Shown: piece by piece, positions 43,269 through 51,674 of the stretch | How the letters are laid out: each line of letters opens with the position of its first letter | Numbering within the stretch: the first letter of the stretch is position 1 | NCBI GenBank assembly: GCA_022774755.1 | Contig: JALFLK010000021.1 | Location: forward strand, 62,001-126,000 | From: a bacterium | GTDB lineage: Bacteria > Bacillota > Clostridia > Oscillospirales > Acutalibacteraceae | DNA length: 64,000 bases | Direction: 5' to 3' | Program-made: the position numbers and the translations under genes | Notes under the pieces: generated by a model | The model's input: the letters and a program-made list of their open reading frames with translations, nothing else | Told to the model about the DNA's origin: nothing | The model's database searches: none

Positions 43269-44444
43269 CTAAATTTTTACTCTGTCTTTTTTTCCTATCT
43301 TTACGGATATTTTTTCAGGCTCGAATTCGCTGTGTCTTACAACGCTTTGAACAATTCCAACGCATATAAGCATACTCAGAACGGAACTTCCTCCGGCACT
43401 GAAAAAGGGCAGTGTAATGCCGATTACAGGTATAACTCCCAGAACCATACCTATGTTAATAATTGATTGTGACGCAATTGTTGCAAAAATACCCGTGCAC
43501 AGCATTGTACCCGTAAAATCAGAGGTCTTTCTGCCGTCTGCAATTACTCTGTAAATAATTATAAATAAAACGGCAAGAACAATAATACACCCTATAAATC
43601 CCAACTCCTCGCCGGCAACGGTAAGAATAAAATCGTTTTGCTGTTCGGGAACTATTCCGTATTCCACACGCTGACCGTTATACAGTCCGCTGCCGCTTAA
43701 TTGCCCCGAGGCTATTGAAACCTTGCCTTGATATTGCTGCCAACCGTAGGTGTTCATTGAATTTTTATCAAGGTCAAACAGAGCAGTTATCCTGTTTCTG
43801 TGTTCATCGTTAAGTACAAAATTCCAAATAAGAGGGACGCTGACTGCTGCACCGACCCCGAGAATTGCAAAGTATTTTCCGGGAACTCCTGCTGCAAAAG
43901 CCATAACAAGCATTACAAACGCAAAAATAAGCACAGTACCATCATCGCCCTGAATATGAATGATTGCGATAGGTATCATTCCGTGGATAAATAAAGTCGT
44001 CACAGCCCAAAGTTTATTTAGGTACTGCTTTTCTTTTAATACAGCCAAATGTTTTGTAAAAGTGATAATAAAGCATATTTTAACAAATTCAGACGGCTGA
44101 ATGGTAAATCCGCCCGGGAGCCGTATCCACGCTGTATCGTCGGTGCCCTCAACTTGTATTCCGAAGATAAACACTATCATTGTCATGGCAACACCTGCGG
44201 CGGCAAAAATCCACCAGTACTTTACAAAGTGCTCATAGTTTAGTCTGCTTAACAGCAAAGCTAACGCAAAACCGACAGCTATTGCCGAAACCTGAGAAAT
44301 CATATAATTGTAGTTACCCGACCTTTGAAGGCTTGATATGAGAAGCAGGCTGTATATTGCAGCGATTGCGGTAAAAAGCCAAAGTATGCAGTCGTTTCTC
44401 TTTAAAAAAAGCTTTAACTTTTTTTTAATTTGTATCGCCCCCAA
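43269..44444 (-). CDS. RodA/FtsW/SpoVE family glycan polymerase
   Basis: 391 residues with about ten membrane helices. SEDS signatures: I-Q-P-S-E-F-V-K-I near 117-125, the Q-G-D-D-G-T segment at the place of the usual QxDxGT, P-E-Q-Q-N-D-F-I-L-T-V-A-G-E-E-L-G with the essential Asp-containing loop, and L-P-F-F-S-A-G-G-S-S. Such enzymes polymerise lipid II, usually with a class B penicillin-binding protein, none of which is adjacent. The TTG start at 44444 has no good ribosome binding site; the GGGGGCGAT just inside the frame could instead serve a non-standard start slightly downstream. Confidence 0.9.
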   Translation of the reverse strand: MGAIQIKKKLKLFLKRNDCILWLFTAIAAIYSLLLISSLQRSGNYNYMISQVSAIAVGFALALLLSRLNYEHFVKYWWIFAAAGVAMTMIVFIFGIQVEGTDDTAWIRLPGGFTIQPSEFVKICFIITFTKHLAVLKEKQYLNKLWAVTTLFIHGMIPIAIIHIQGDDGTVLIFAFVMLVMAFAAGVPGKYFAILGVGAAVSVPLIWNFVLNDEHRNRITALFDLDKNSMNTYGWQQYQGKVSIASGQLSGSGLYNGQRVEYGIVPEQQNDFILTVAGEELGFIGCIIVLAVLFIIIYRVIADGRKTSDFTGTMLCTGIFATIASQSIINIGMVLGVIPVIGITLPFFSAGGSSVLSMLICVGIVQSVVRHSEFEPEKISVKIGKKDRVKI

Positions 44445-44543
44445 TACTCGGTTGTTAAATCTGTATTTCCTTAATAATTATATAAAAATAACCGACTAAT
44501 ATCAAGTATATTTGCAAATAAGAATTTTTTATACATATTGTTG

Positions 44544-44552
44544 TGCTAAAAT
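44544..44552 (+). promoter_or_regulatory. possible extended -10 element for fhs
   Basis: TGCTAAAAT at 44544-44552 matches an extended -10; no convincing -35 is seen. The start codon is 38 bases downstream. Confidence 0.35.
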
Positions 44553-44590
44553 CTAGTTACGACTGATATTTTACGGAGGTGTCTTTCAAT

Positions 44591-46258
44591 ATGTTGTCTG
44601 ATATTGAAATTGCACAGCAGGCCACGCTGCAGCCTATAATAAAAATTGCGGCAGATTTAGGAATAGAAGAGGACGAGCTTGAGCTTTACGGAAAATATAA
44701 GGCTAAGCTGTCCGAGGAGCTTTTTGACCGTCTTAAAGATAAAAAAGACGGCAAACTTATTCTTGTCACCGCAATCAATCCTACTCCGGCAGGAGAGGGT
44801 AAAACCACCACAACAGCAGGACTGGGTCAGGCTATGGCGAAGATAGGCAAAAAGGCCGTAATTGCTCTCAGAGAGCCGTCATTAGGCCCTGTGTTCGGCA
44901 TAAAAGGCGGAGCCGCCGGCGGCGGATATGCTCAGGTTTTGCCTATGGAGGACATAAACCTGCATTTTACCGGCGATATGCATGCTATTACTGCCGCAAA
45001 CAACCTGTGCTGTGCAATGCTTGATAACCACATTCAGCAGGGAAACGCACTTGATATTGACCAGCGCAGAATTTTAATTAAAAGATGCCTTGATATGAAC
45101 GACAGGGCTTTAAGAAATGTTATTATCGGTTTAGGCGGAAAGGTAAACGGAGTACCCCGTGAAGACCACTTTATCATCACCGTAGCTTCGGAGGTTATGG
45201 CGATTTTGTGCCTTGCTTCCGATATTTCAGATCTTAAAGAACGCCTCGGCAAAATACTTATTGCATATAACCGCGGCGGAGAGCCTGTTTTTGCAAAGGA
45301 TATTCAGGCTGACGGTGCAATGGCAACTTTGCTTAAAGACGCTGTTAAGCCAAACCTTGTTCAAACTCTTGAGGGAACGCCTGCTATAATGCACGGCGGA
45401 CCTTTTGCAAATATTGCCCACGGATGTAACTCTGTAAGAGCAACTAAGCTTGCGCTTAAGCTGGGCGACTACTGCATTACAGAGGCAGGATTCGGCTCCG
45501 ATTTAGGTGCTGAAAAGTTCCTTGATATAAAGTGCCGTTACGCAGGTATAAAGCCTGGCGCTATTGTAATTGTTGCAACCTGCCGTGCGTTAAAGTACAA
45601 CGGATATGTTCCGAGAGATAAGTGTGCAGAAGAAAACCTTGACGCCCTTAAGTCAGGTATTGCAAATCTGGGCGTTCATATTGACAATATGCGTAAATAC
45701 AATGTGCCGGTTGTTGTTGCAATAAACCGCTTCGGCACAGATTCTGAGGAAGAGCTTAAATTTATTGAAGATTACTGCGTTTCAAAGGGTGCAGATTTTG
45801 CCTTGTCCGATGTGTTTGCAAAAGGCGGAGAAGGCGGTATGGAGCTTGCCCTCAAGGTGTGTGAAGCATGTGAAAAGCCCTCGAACTTCACTCCGATTTA
45901 TCCTCTGAGTATTTCTCTCAAAGAAAAAATTGAAAAGATAGCTAAAGAAATCTACGGCGCTGACGGAGTTGTGTTTACCTCTCAGGCAGAAAAGAGCATA
46001 AAAGAGCTCTCATCTCTCGATATTGATAAAATGCCTGTATGTATTGCAAAAACACAATACTCGCTTTCTGATGACCCTAAACTTTTGGGTGCACCGAAAA
46101 ACTTTAAAATTACAGTAAGAAATGTAACCTTGTCCAACGGCGCAGGATTTGTAGTTGTTTACACAGGCGATATTATGACTATGCCCGGATTGCCGAAAGC
46201 TCCTGCGGCACAGCGAATAGATGTTGATAACAGCGGAAAAATAAGCGGTTTGTTCTGA
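44591..46258 (+). CDS. fhs: formate-tetrahydrofolate ligase
   Basis: 555 residues from ATG 44591, ten bases after GGAGGT; a GTG at 44579 overlaps the binding site. It joins formate to tetrahydrofolate with ATP. P-loop [11 protein letters not shown] near 62-72; further family blocks [15 protein letters not shown] and [13 protein letters not shown]. Length normal. It can use formate from PflB to supply one-carbon units for purines and fMet. tsaE starts one base after its stop. Confidence 0.97.
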   Translation: MLSDIEIAQQATLQPIIKIAADLGIEEDELELYGKYKAKLSEELFDRLKDKKDGKLILVTAINPTPAGEGKTTTTAGLGQAMAKIGKKAVIALREPSLGPVFGIKGGAAGGGYAQVLPMEDINLHFTGDMHAITAANNLCCAMLDNHIQQGNALDIDQRRILIKRCLDMNDRALRNVIIGLGGKVNGVPREDHFIITVASEVMAILCLASDISDLKERLGKILIAYNRGGEPVFAKDIQADGAMATLLKDAVKPNLVQTLEGTPAIMHGGPFANIAHGCNSVRATKLALKLGDYCITEAGFGSDLGAEKFLDIKCRYAGIKPGAIVIVATCRALKYNGYVPRDKCAEENLDALKSGIANLGVHIDNMRKYNVPVVVAINRFGTDSEEELKFIEDYCVSKGADFALSDVFAKGGEGGMELALKVCEACEKPSNFTPIYPLSISLKEKIEKIAKEIYGADGVVFTSQAEKSIKELSSLDIDKMPVCIAKTQYSLSDDPKLLGAPKNFKITVRNVTLSNGAGFVVVYTGDIMTMPGLPKAPAAQRIDVDNSGKISGLF

Positions 46259-46259
46259 T

Positions 46260-46685
46260 ATGAAAGAGTTTATTTGTAATTCCGTTGAAGAAACGAAAGA
46301 CATTGCTTCAAGGATAGCCGATAGGCTAAAAGGCACCGAGGTTATCGCTTTGTTTGGTGATTTAGGCGCAGGTAAAACTGCATTTACAAGCGGTTTGTGC
46401 GGTGCGCTTGGCTGCGGTGATGTTGTGTCAAGCCCAACCTTTGCCTTGGTAAACGAGTATTCCGGCAAATATCCCGTTTATCATTTTGATATGTATAGGG
46501 TGAACAGCTGGGATGACCTTTATTCCACTGGATTTTTCGATTACATTGAAAACGGAATATTGGTTATTGAATGGAGCGAAAATATCGAAGGCGCCCTGCC
46601 CGATGATTGTATAAGAATCACAATCACAAAGGGCGAGGGCGAATGTGAAAGGCACATAAGTATAGACGGGATGGATGATATATGA
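46260..46685 (+). CDS. tsaE: tRNA threonylcarbamoyladenosine ATPase TsaE
   Basis: 141 residues. Walker A is G-D-L-G-A-G-K-T near 34-41, followed by the family block S-S-P-T-F-A-L-V-N-E-Y and H-F-D-M-Y-R. I-E-W-S-E-N occurs near the end. It drives the TsaBD complex that makes t6A37 in ANN-reading tRNAs. It overlaps tsaB by 4 bases; tsaD is not in the window. Confidence 0.95.
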   Translation: MKEFICNSVEETKDIASRIADRLKGTEVIALFGDLGAGKTAFTSGLCGALGCGDVVSSPTFALVNEYSGKYPVYHFDMYRVNSWDDLYSTGFFDYIENGILVIEWSENIEGALPDDCIRITITKGEGECERHISIDGMDDI

Positions 46686-47386
46686 AAATACTTGCCTTTG
46701 ATTCTACTGCTGTTTCTGCGTCTGTGGCACTGGCAGAGGACGATAAGCTAATCGGCAGTTTTTTTATCAATAATAAGCTTACCCACAGCAAAACCCTTGT
46801 TCCTATGGCGGAGGATTTACTGAAAAAATCCAATGTATCACTTAAGGAAATTGACGCTTTTGCGGTGAATTCCGGCCCCGGTTCTTTTACAGGTGTTCGC
46901 ATAGGCGTAGCCGCCGTAAAAGGACTTGCTTTTGCTCTTAACAAACCCTGTGTTGCGGTTTCCACCCTTGATTCAATGGCTTATAATCTTAAAATGCTTG
47001 ATTGTATAGCTGTTTGTGTTATGGATGCAAGGTGTTCTCAGGTTTATAATGCAAATTACTGCATTTCAAAGGGAATAATAACAAAGCTGTGCGATGACAG
47101 GGCTGTATCTATTGAAGAACTTACATCCGAGCTTACCAAATACGACCAACGGCTGATTCTTGTAGGGGACGGAGCTCAAATTTGCTTTGATAAGATGAAA
47201 GAAGTATTGCCCAAAATAGAAATAGCTCAGGAAAACTGCCGTTACCAAAATGCTGTATCTACTGCTTTTATAGCAGAAGAAAAATATAAAAAGGGAGATA
47301 CTGTTTCTGCCAATGACTTACAGCCTTATTATTTAAGACTGCCTCAGGCAGAACGGGAACTAAAAAAGAGAAAAGGAAGTTGTTAG
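46682..47386 (+). CDS. tsaB: t6A biosynthesis protein TsaB
   Basis: 234 residues. An ASKHA-fold, inactive relative of TsaD: I-L-A-F-D-S-T-A at the start, H-S-K-T-L near 37-41, and N-S-G-P-G-S-F-T-G-V-R-I-G near 64-76. It dimerises with TsaD in threonylcarbamoyl transfer. The C-terminal Y-Y-L-R segment is typical of Gram-positive members. The gene order fits the widespread tsaE-tsaB pair, without rimI here. Confidence 0.95.
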   Translation: MKILAFDSTAVSASVALAEDDKLIGSFFINNKLTHSKTLVPMAEDLLKKSNVSLKEIDAFAVNSGPGSFTGVRIGVAAVKGLAFALNKPCVAVSTLDSMAYNLKMLDCIAVCVMDARCSQVYNANYCISKGIITKLCDDRAVSIEELTSELTKYDQRLILVGDGAQICFDKMKEVLPKIEIAQENCRYQNAVSTAFIAEEKYKKGDTVSANDLQPYYLRLPQAERELKKRKGSC

Positions 47387-47387
47387 T

Positions 47388-47849
47388 ATGAAAATTGCCT
47401 TAGGCTGTGACCACGGCGGATTAAATTTAAAAAGCGCCGTTATTAGGTACTTGGAGAAAAATAATATCCTGTACGAAGATTTTGGCTGTTATGATGAAAA
47501 CAGCGTTGATTATCCGGTTTTTGCCTATAAAACCGCATCGCAGGTTGTCAACGGAAACTGTGACCTCGGTATTTTATGCTGCGGAACAGGCATAGGAATT
47601 TCAATAGCCGCAAATAAGGTCAAGGGAATCCGTGCGGCGGTTGTCAGCGACGCTTTCAGCGCAGAGATGACTCGCAGACACAATAATGCGAATATTCTTT
47701 GTATGGGCGGTCGTGTTATTGGAGAAGAAAAAGCTGTCAAGCTTGCCGACATTTTTATTCATACGCCTTTTGATGTTGAAGAAAGACACCTTAGAAGGCT
47801 GAAAATGGTTGACGAAATTGAGCAGGGTACTTTTTCCTGTGAACAATAA
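47388..47849 (+). CDS. rpiB: ribose-5-phosphate isomerase B
   Basis: 153 residues, one base after tsaB. It interconverts ribose 5-phosphate and ribulose 5-phosphate. Motifs: G-C-D-H-G-G near 6-11, the active-site C-G-T-G-I-G-I near 65-71, and R-R-H-N-N-A-N-I-L-C-M-G-G-R near 96-109. Last gene of the fhs-tsaE-tsaB-rpiB unit; a strong terminator follows. Confidence 0.95.
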   Translation: MKIALGCDHGGLNLKSAVIRYLEKNNILYEDFGCYDENSVDYPVFAYKTASQVVNGNCDLGILCCGTGIGISIAANKVKGIRAAVVSDAFSAEMTRRHNNANILCMGGRVIGEEKAVKLADIFIHTPFDVEERHLRRLKMVDEIEQGTFSCEQ

Positions 47850-47872
47850 AGTGATATATTTTATTTATTCTT

Positions 47873-47906
47873 AAAGCCTGTCTGTTTTTAGCAGACAGGC
47901 TTTTTG
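47873..47906 (+). terminator. terminator of the fhs-rpiB operon
   Basis: A 12-bp stem (AAAGCCTGTCTG and complement), 6-7 base loop and T-run. Confidence 0.92.
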
Positions 47907-48020
47907 GTAGATTTTAATAATTGTTACAAAGTAAATTTGTTAATATTTACAAAAATTTTATCAATTGTAATCTTTTAACTTAAAAAATATCATTTTTTTA
48001 AATTTATTTACAAAAAACAC

Positions 48021-48049
48021 TTGTTTTTTTTCTAATATGGTATTATAAT
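48021..48049 (+). promoter_or_regulatory. promoter of the XRE regulator
   Basis: TTGTTT at 48021-48026, 17-base spacer, TATAAT at 48044-48049, leaving a leader of about 68 bases. Confidence 0.65.
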
Positions 48050-48076
48050 ATCCTCACAATGCTTTTAAAGAATTTC

Positions 48077-48105
48077 CGAAAAGAATTAAACATAAATTCT
48101 TTTCG
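48077..48105 (+). repeat. 11-bp inverted repeat in the leader of the XRE regulator
   Basis: CGAAAAGAATT (48077-48087) and its exact complement (48095-48105), 7 bases apart, between the promoter and the ribosome binding site. It could be an autoregulatory operator for the encoded DNA-binding protein or an RNA hairpin. Confidence 0.55.
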
Positions 48106-48123
48106 TAGTTGAGGAGAAAAGAT

Positions 48124-48381
48124 ATGAGACTTCGTAAACAAGAATTGGGAAACAGAAATCTTATCGGCAACAGGGTTGAAACGGTGAGAAAGAAAAAGGG
48201 AATGAAGCAAAAGGAGCTTTTGGCTCAGCTTCAGGTAAACGGCGTTGATATGAACGCTTCGGGACTTTCAAAGCTTGAGGGACAGATTCGTTTTGTCACA
48301 GATGTTGAGCTTGTTGCTCTTGCAAAAATCCTTGAGGTGTCTGTTGACTACCTTTTGGGAATTGAAGAAGAAAAGCAGTAA
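48124..48381 (+). CDS. XRE family transcriptional regulator
   Basis: 85 residues from ATG 48124, after GAGGAGAAAAG; a TTG at 48109 overlaps the site. A single helix-turn-helix domain: I-G-N-R-V-E-T-V-R-K-K-K-G-M-K-Q-K-E-L near 14-32, recognition region with G-L-S-K-L-E-G, and V-D-Y-L-L-G-I near the end. It is close to small housekeeping regulators in Clostridia. It has its own promoter and an inverted repeat in the leader, so autoregulation is plausible. Target genes are unknown. Confidence 0.88.
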   Translation: MRLRKQELGNRNLIGNRVETVRKKKGMKQKELLAQLQVNGVDMNASGLSKLEGQIRFVTDVELVALAKILEVSVDYLLGIEEEKQ

Positions 48382-48396
48382 TGCTAAATACATAAC

Positions 48397-48430
48397 AAAA
48401 AGGAGACAGTTTATGCCTGTCTCCTTTTTG
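48397..48430. terminator. convergent terminator overlapping the MocR stop codon
   Basis: A 12-13 bp stem of AAAAGGAGACAG type with a 7-base loop, working in both directions. The loop contains the stop codon of the minus-strand MocR gene (48411-48413), so the right arm is coding for its last residues. Confidence 0.85.
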
Positions 48431-49793
48431 CTTTTTCTGCTGAATTTTTCAGAGCTTTTACGCCGTCGGGAATTTGTTCTGTTTCAATACCGCCGAAACT
48501 TATAATATAGTCGAATTTTTCAAAGGGACTCTCGTTAATCCTTACGCTGTTTATTTCACATTCTTTGAACAGCATATCTTTATTAACGGGCGTTTTATGT
48601 TTAATATACACTGAGAGAGATGTTTCGCTGAATACATAAGAAATTTCATTTTTAAACAGCTTATTAAGAGCGTCGAGGGTTATTTTACTTTTCTCTGCGT
48701 AGATTCTTCTTAGTTTTCTTAACCGCTTTTCCAAAAGTCCTTTAGAAATATATTCACTTAAAGCCAGTTGTTCGGTTTTTGAAGATGTCTGATTATACGA
48801 TGATATTCTTTTATTAAAATTCACAAGTAATTTTTCAGGCAGTACCATATATCCGATTCTGACGGAGGGAAGCATAATTTTTGAAAAAGAACCTATGTAG
48901 ACTGTGTTTTCACAGTCATAGCTTTGAATACAATGAGTCGGTATTGAGCTGTACCTAAGCTCTCCGTTATAGTCATCCTCAAATATCATCGTGCCTGTTT
49001 CCGAGCATTTCATAATAAGCTCCATACGCCTGTTAATCGACGTACTCGTTCCGCTTTCCGTGTTAAAATTAGGATTCAGCATAACAATATCGGGTTTGTA
49101 TTTATCAATATATTGCAAATCAATTCCGTCATAGTCGCATTTATAATAATAAATTTCACAGCCGAAATCCCTGAATACCTGTTCCGCCTGAACAAAAGAG
49201 CCTTTTTCAAGCAGAACTCTTTTCTTAACGCCTATCAGACCGCACAGTATATACAGCAGGGTTTGAGTTCCGGCGCCAATTACTATGTTATCAGCAGAAC
49301 AGTGAACCCCTCTTACGGTAAATGCGTACCTTTGCAAAGCTGTTCTGAGGGCGTATTCTCCCTGTGGGTCGCCGTAAGATTTAAGAAGATACTCTTTGTT
49401 AAGTATGTTTTTAATTTCTTTTTTCCATTCTGTAAGATTAGTGCCGTAATCAACATTTTTTGTGCTGAAATCATACTTGTAAATCTTTTTCTTTGATGTA
49501 CTATTTGATAAATTACGGGTTTCGTTTTTTTTGCCGATTATTCCCAAATCAGCCTCAACAAAATATCCCCTTTGGGGTATATTTTTTATGTATCCTCCTG
49601 CGGAAAGCTGATTGTATGCGCTTTCAACAGTTGTTTTAGAAATGTTCAGCTCCTTGCTCAGCTTTCTGATTGATGGCAGTTTGCTCCCCTTTGTAAGGCC
49701 GCCGTTTTCGATTGATTGGGTTATTTTATTGTAAATTTGCTGATAAATCGGGGATTTATCGCTTTTGTCAATCTGTAAAAAATCAGTAATCAT
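48411..49793 (-). CDS. MocR-type GntR/aminotransferase regulator
   Basis: 460 residues from ATG 49793 (site TTGGTGAT); upstream TTG/GTG codons lie before the predicted transcript start. An N-terminal GntR winged helix (S-P-I-Y-Q-Q-I-Y, K-L-P-S-I-R-K-L-S-K-E-L, T-V-E-S-A-Y) is fused to a class I aminotransferase-like domain with the PLP Lys in I-G-S-F-S-K near 298 and E-D-D-Y-N-G-E-L-R-Y before it. MocR members often control vitamin B6, GABA or amino acid genes; none is adjacent, so the target is unknown. Confidence 0.92.
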   Translation of the reverse strand: MITDFLQIDKSDKSPIYQQIYNKITQSIENGGLTKGSKLPSIRKLSKELNISKTTVESAYNQLSAGGYIKNIPQRGYFVEADLGIIGKKNETRNLSNSTSKKKIYKYDFSTKNVDYGTNLTEWKKEIKNILNKEYLLKSYGDPQGEYALRTALQRYAFTVRGVHCSADNIVIGAGTQTLLYILCGLIGVKKRVLLEKGSFVQAEQVFRDFGCEIYYYKCDYDGIDLQYIDKYKPDIVMLNPNFNTESGTSTSINRRMELIMKCSETGTMIFEDDYNGELRYSSIPTHCIQSYDCENTVYIGSFSKIMLPSVRIGYMVLPEKLLVNFNKRISSYNQTSSKTEQLALSEYISKGLLEKRLRKLRRIYAEKSKITLDALNKLFKNEISYVFSETSLSVYIKHKTPVNKDMLFKECEINSVRINESPFEKFDYIISFGGIETEQIPDGVKALKNSAEKAKRRQA

Positions 49794-49809
49794 CAGAATC
49801 ACCAACTAG

Positions 49810-49838
49810 ATTTTATATTAAAAGTTATGTTAATTCAA
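49810..49838 (-). promoter_or_regulatory. promoter of the MocR gene
   Basis: Minus strand: TTGAAT (49838-49833), 17-base spacer, TAAAAT (49815-49810). The transcript would start near 49803, supporting the ATG at 49793. Confidence 0.6.
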
Positions 49839-49921
49839 TACAGATAACAACAAAATATTAAAAAAATTAAAAAGCCAAATTTAATACGCATGTTTGAATT
49901 TATGCTAAAATATAAAAATAA

Positions 49922-49949
49922 TTGACAAATAGTAGCATTATAGTATAAA
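49922..49949 (+). promoter_or_regulatory. promoter of the dockerin protein gene
   Basis: Consensus TTGACA at 49922-49927, 16-base spacer, TATAAA at 49944-49949. The leader would be about 135 bases, long for this window, with no structure that I recognise. Confidence 0.65.
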
Positions 49950-50090
49950 TTAATTAGAAACATACAGTGTGATAAGAGGGAGTGTTTAATATAGTATTTT
50001 GTAATGCAAATATAAAACAATAGGTGAAGTTTTCCGCTGAACTAGTGTGCAAATTTTAGGCAAATTATTTATGAAATTAATTAGGATAGA

Positions 50091-51290
50091 ATGAAAATGA
50101 ATAAGTGTTTAAGGATAGTCTTTTGTACTGTTATTGCCTCAATAATAGTAATCTTATCTTCAGTGTCATATGCGGCAAGTGGTCTGGATGATACAGTACA
50201 GCCTGCAAATGGTTACGGACCTACACATCAGACTATTGTTGGAAATAAAAATGGAGAAGATCCAGCTAACTGTTATGCTTTTGCCTTAGGCGTAAAAAAT
50301 GCTATTAACATCGGTGATTCCTACGGAAGTTTTTATTCCTTTAATAAAATTCGGGATCATTATATCGACATTAAAACAGCTGCTCAATATGTGAAACATG
50401 ATTTAGAATATTTGCAAGCGGATTGCAAAATATTGACGGGCAAGGACAATAATCCAAACTATAAAACTAAGAAAGATGAGCATCTAATTGCTTTGCGTGT
50501 TACTCCAAAAACTGATTACAAAGAAGGCACTACTGACACATATGACTATCACTTTATGAGAAGATTTGTCGATGAAAATGGAAATTATTATTGGAGACAT
50601 AAACCCGGCAGAACAGGAAAAATTTATCAACTTGACAAAGAATATAATCCGGATAATGTAAGATGGTCGAAATTGTCAGGTGGAAAAGAAGAGGTAGCGA
50701 ATTATTATACATCAGAAATTGTATACATTGTTGTACCGGATAAAATTGATATTAATAACAGTACTTTTAAAACTGTTGATGGCAATAGTGTGTATTTAAA
50801 CAGTATTGATGACAATGGGGTTACTAAAAAAGTTACCAGCAAAAACATTAAATTGGGTCTCAAATCTGTTTACGCAATCAAACCTAAGTTTGATCCGGAT
50901 AATGCAAGTTACCAAACTATAGATTGGCCTCAAACTAAAAAGTTAAAAACGGTATTATCTTTTAAAGAAAACCATATAACTCCTAATAGTGTAGGTAAGG
51001 TAATCGGTATTGAAGGATATATTAACAAGTTTGGTCATTCTGATTTTGACGGTTCTAAATTAACAATTAATGTTGAGGTGGGTAATTACTACACCGGTGA
51101 TGCCAATAATGATGGCAGGGTTGATATGAAAGATGTAAATTTGATTCAAAGATATATATGTGGTTATGCATCAGAAATTTCAAATATGGCTGCTGCTGAC
51201 GCAAATAATGATGGCGGTATAAATGTGATGGATGTTATAGTAATACAAAGATATATTGCAGGTTTGATTGACTGCTTCCCCGTGGAATAA
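50091..51290 (+). CDS. secreted dockerin protein with a Cys/His domain
   Basis: 399 residues. A Sec signal peptide (about 1-28, ending S-Y-A-A) precedes a domain at about 40-220 with A-N-C61-Y-A-F-A-L, D-Y-H154-F-M-R-R and W-R-H170-K-P-G. This N-C-Y-A-F-A-L / H-F-x-R / W-x-H-K-P-G pattern recurs in secreted bacterial proteins and looks like a papain/NlpC-type Cys-His pair, but no activity is established here. Residues 220-330 form a beta-rich linker. The C-terminus (about 332-399) is a type I dockerin: two Ca-binding repeats, D-A-N-N-D-G-R-V-D and D-A-N-N-D-G-G-I-N, each with I-Q-R-Y-I. It should dock onto a cohesin scaffold encoded elsewhere. Ribosome binding site is weak. Confidence 0.85.
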   Translation: MKMNKCLRIVFCTVIASIIVILSSVSYAASGLDDTVQPANGYGPTHQTIVGNKNGEDPANCYAFALGVKNAINIGDSYGSFYSFNKIRDHYIDIKTAAQYVKHDLEYLQADCKILTGKDNNPNYKTKKDEHLIALRVTPKTDYKEGTTDTYDYHFMRRFVDENGNYYWRHKPGRTGKIYQLDKEYNPDNVRWSKLSGGKEEVANYYTSEIVYIVVPDKIDINNSTFKTVDGNSVYLNSIDDNGVTKKVTSKNIKLGLKSVYAIKPKFDPDNASYQTIDWPQTKKLKTVLSFKENHITPNSVGKVIGIEGYINKFGHSDFDGSKLTINVEVGNYYTGDANNDGRVDMKDVNLIQRYICGYASEISNMAAADANNDGGINVMDVIVIQRYIAGLIDCFPVE

Positions 51291-51403
51291 TAATGTTATC
51301 ATATATATTGGCATAATTAAACCGAATTTGCCAAATTTAAAATATTAGGAAATTAGGAAAACTTTACTTATGTATGATAAATAAATCAAATATTTAATTT
51401 TGT

Positions 51404-51444
51404 AAAAAGTGTGTAAGTTCAGGAAAAGAACTTGCACTCTTTTT
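51404..51444 (+). terminator. terminator after the dockerin gene
   Basis: A 15-position stem with one mismatch and one G-T pair (51406-51420 with 51428-51442), 7-base loop and T-run. The remaining bases between 51291 and 51604 are AT-rich with no other signal found. Confidence 0.75.
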
Positions 51445-51604
51445 GCATTTGCAGAGGTTTTATGAGATAAACTCAACAAAAACGCTTATATATTTTCAAT
51501 TGTTTCAAGGAATCGTTCAGTTATTTCATTGCACATAAATCGGAAGCATATTTAAATATTGCACTTTTTACGGAAAAAAGCTCAAATTTAATGCGTCTGT
51601 TTTG

Positions 51605-51633
51605 TTGCTATTTTTATAAAAATTAAGTATAAT
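51605..51633 (+). promoter_or_regulatory. promoter of the murD operon
   Basis: TTGCTA at 51605-51610, 17-base spacer, TATAAT at 51628-51633, 42 bases ahead of the ATG. Confidence 0.6.
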
Positions 51634-51674
51634 AAATAATTGTTATATAATTCCATAGAAAGGGATTTTGTTTT

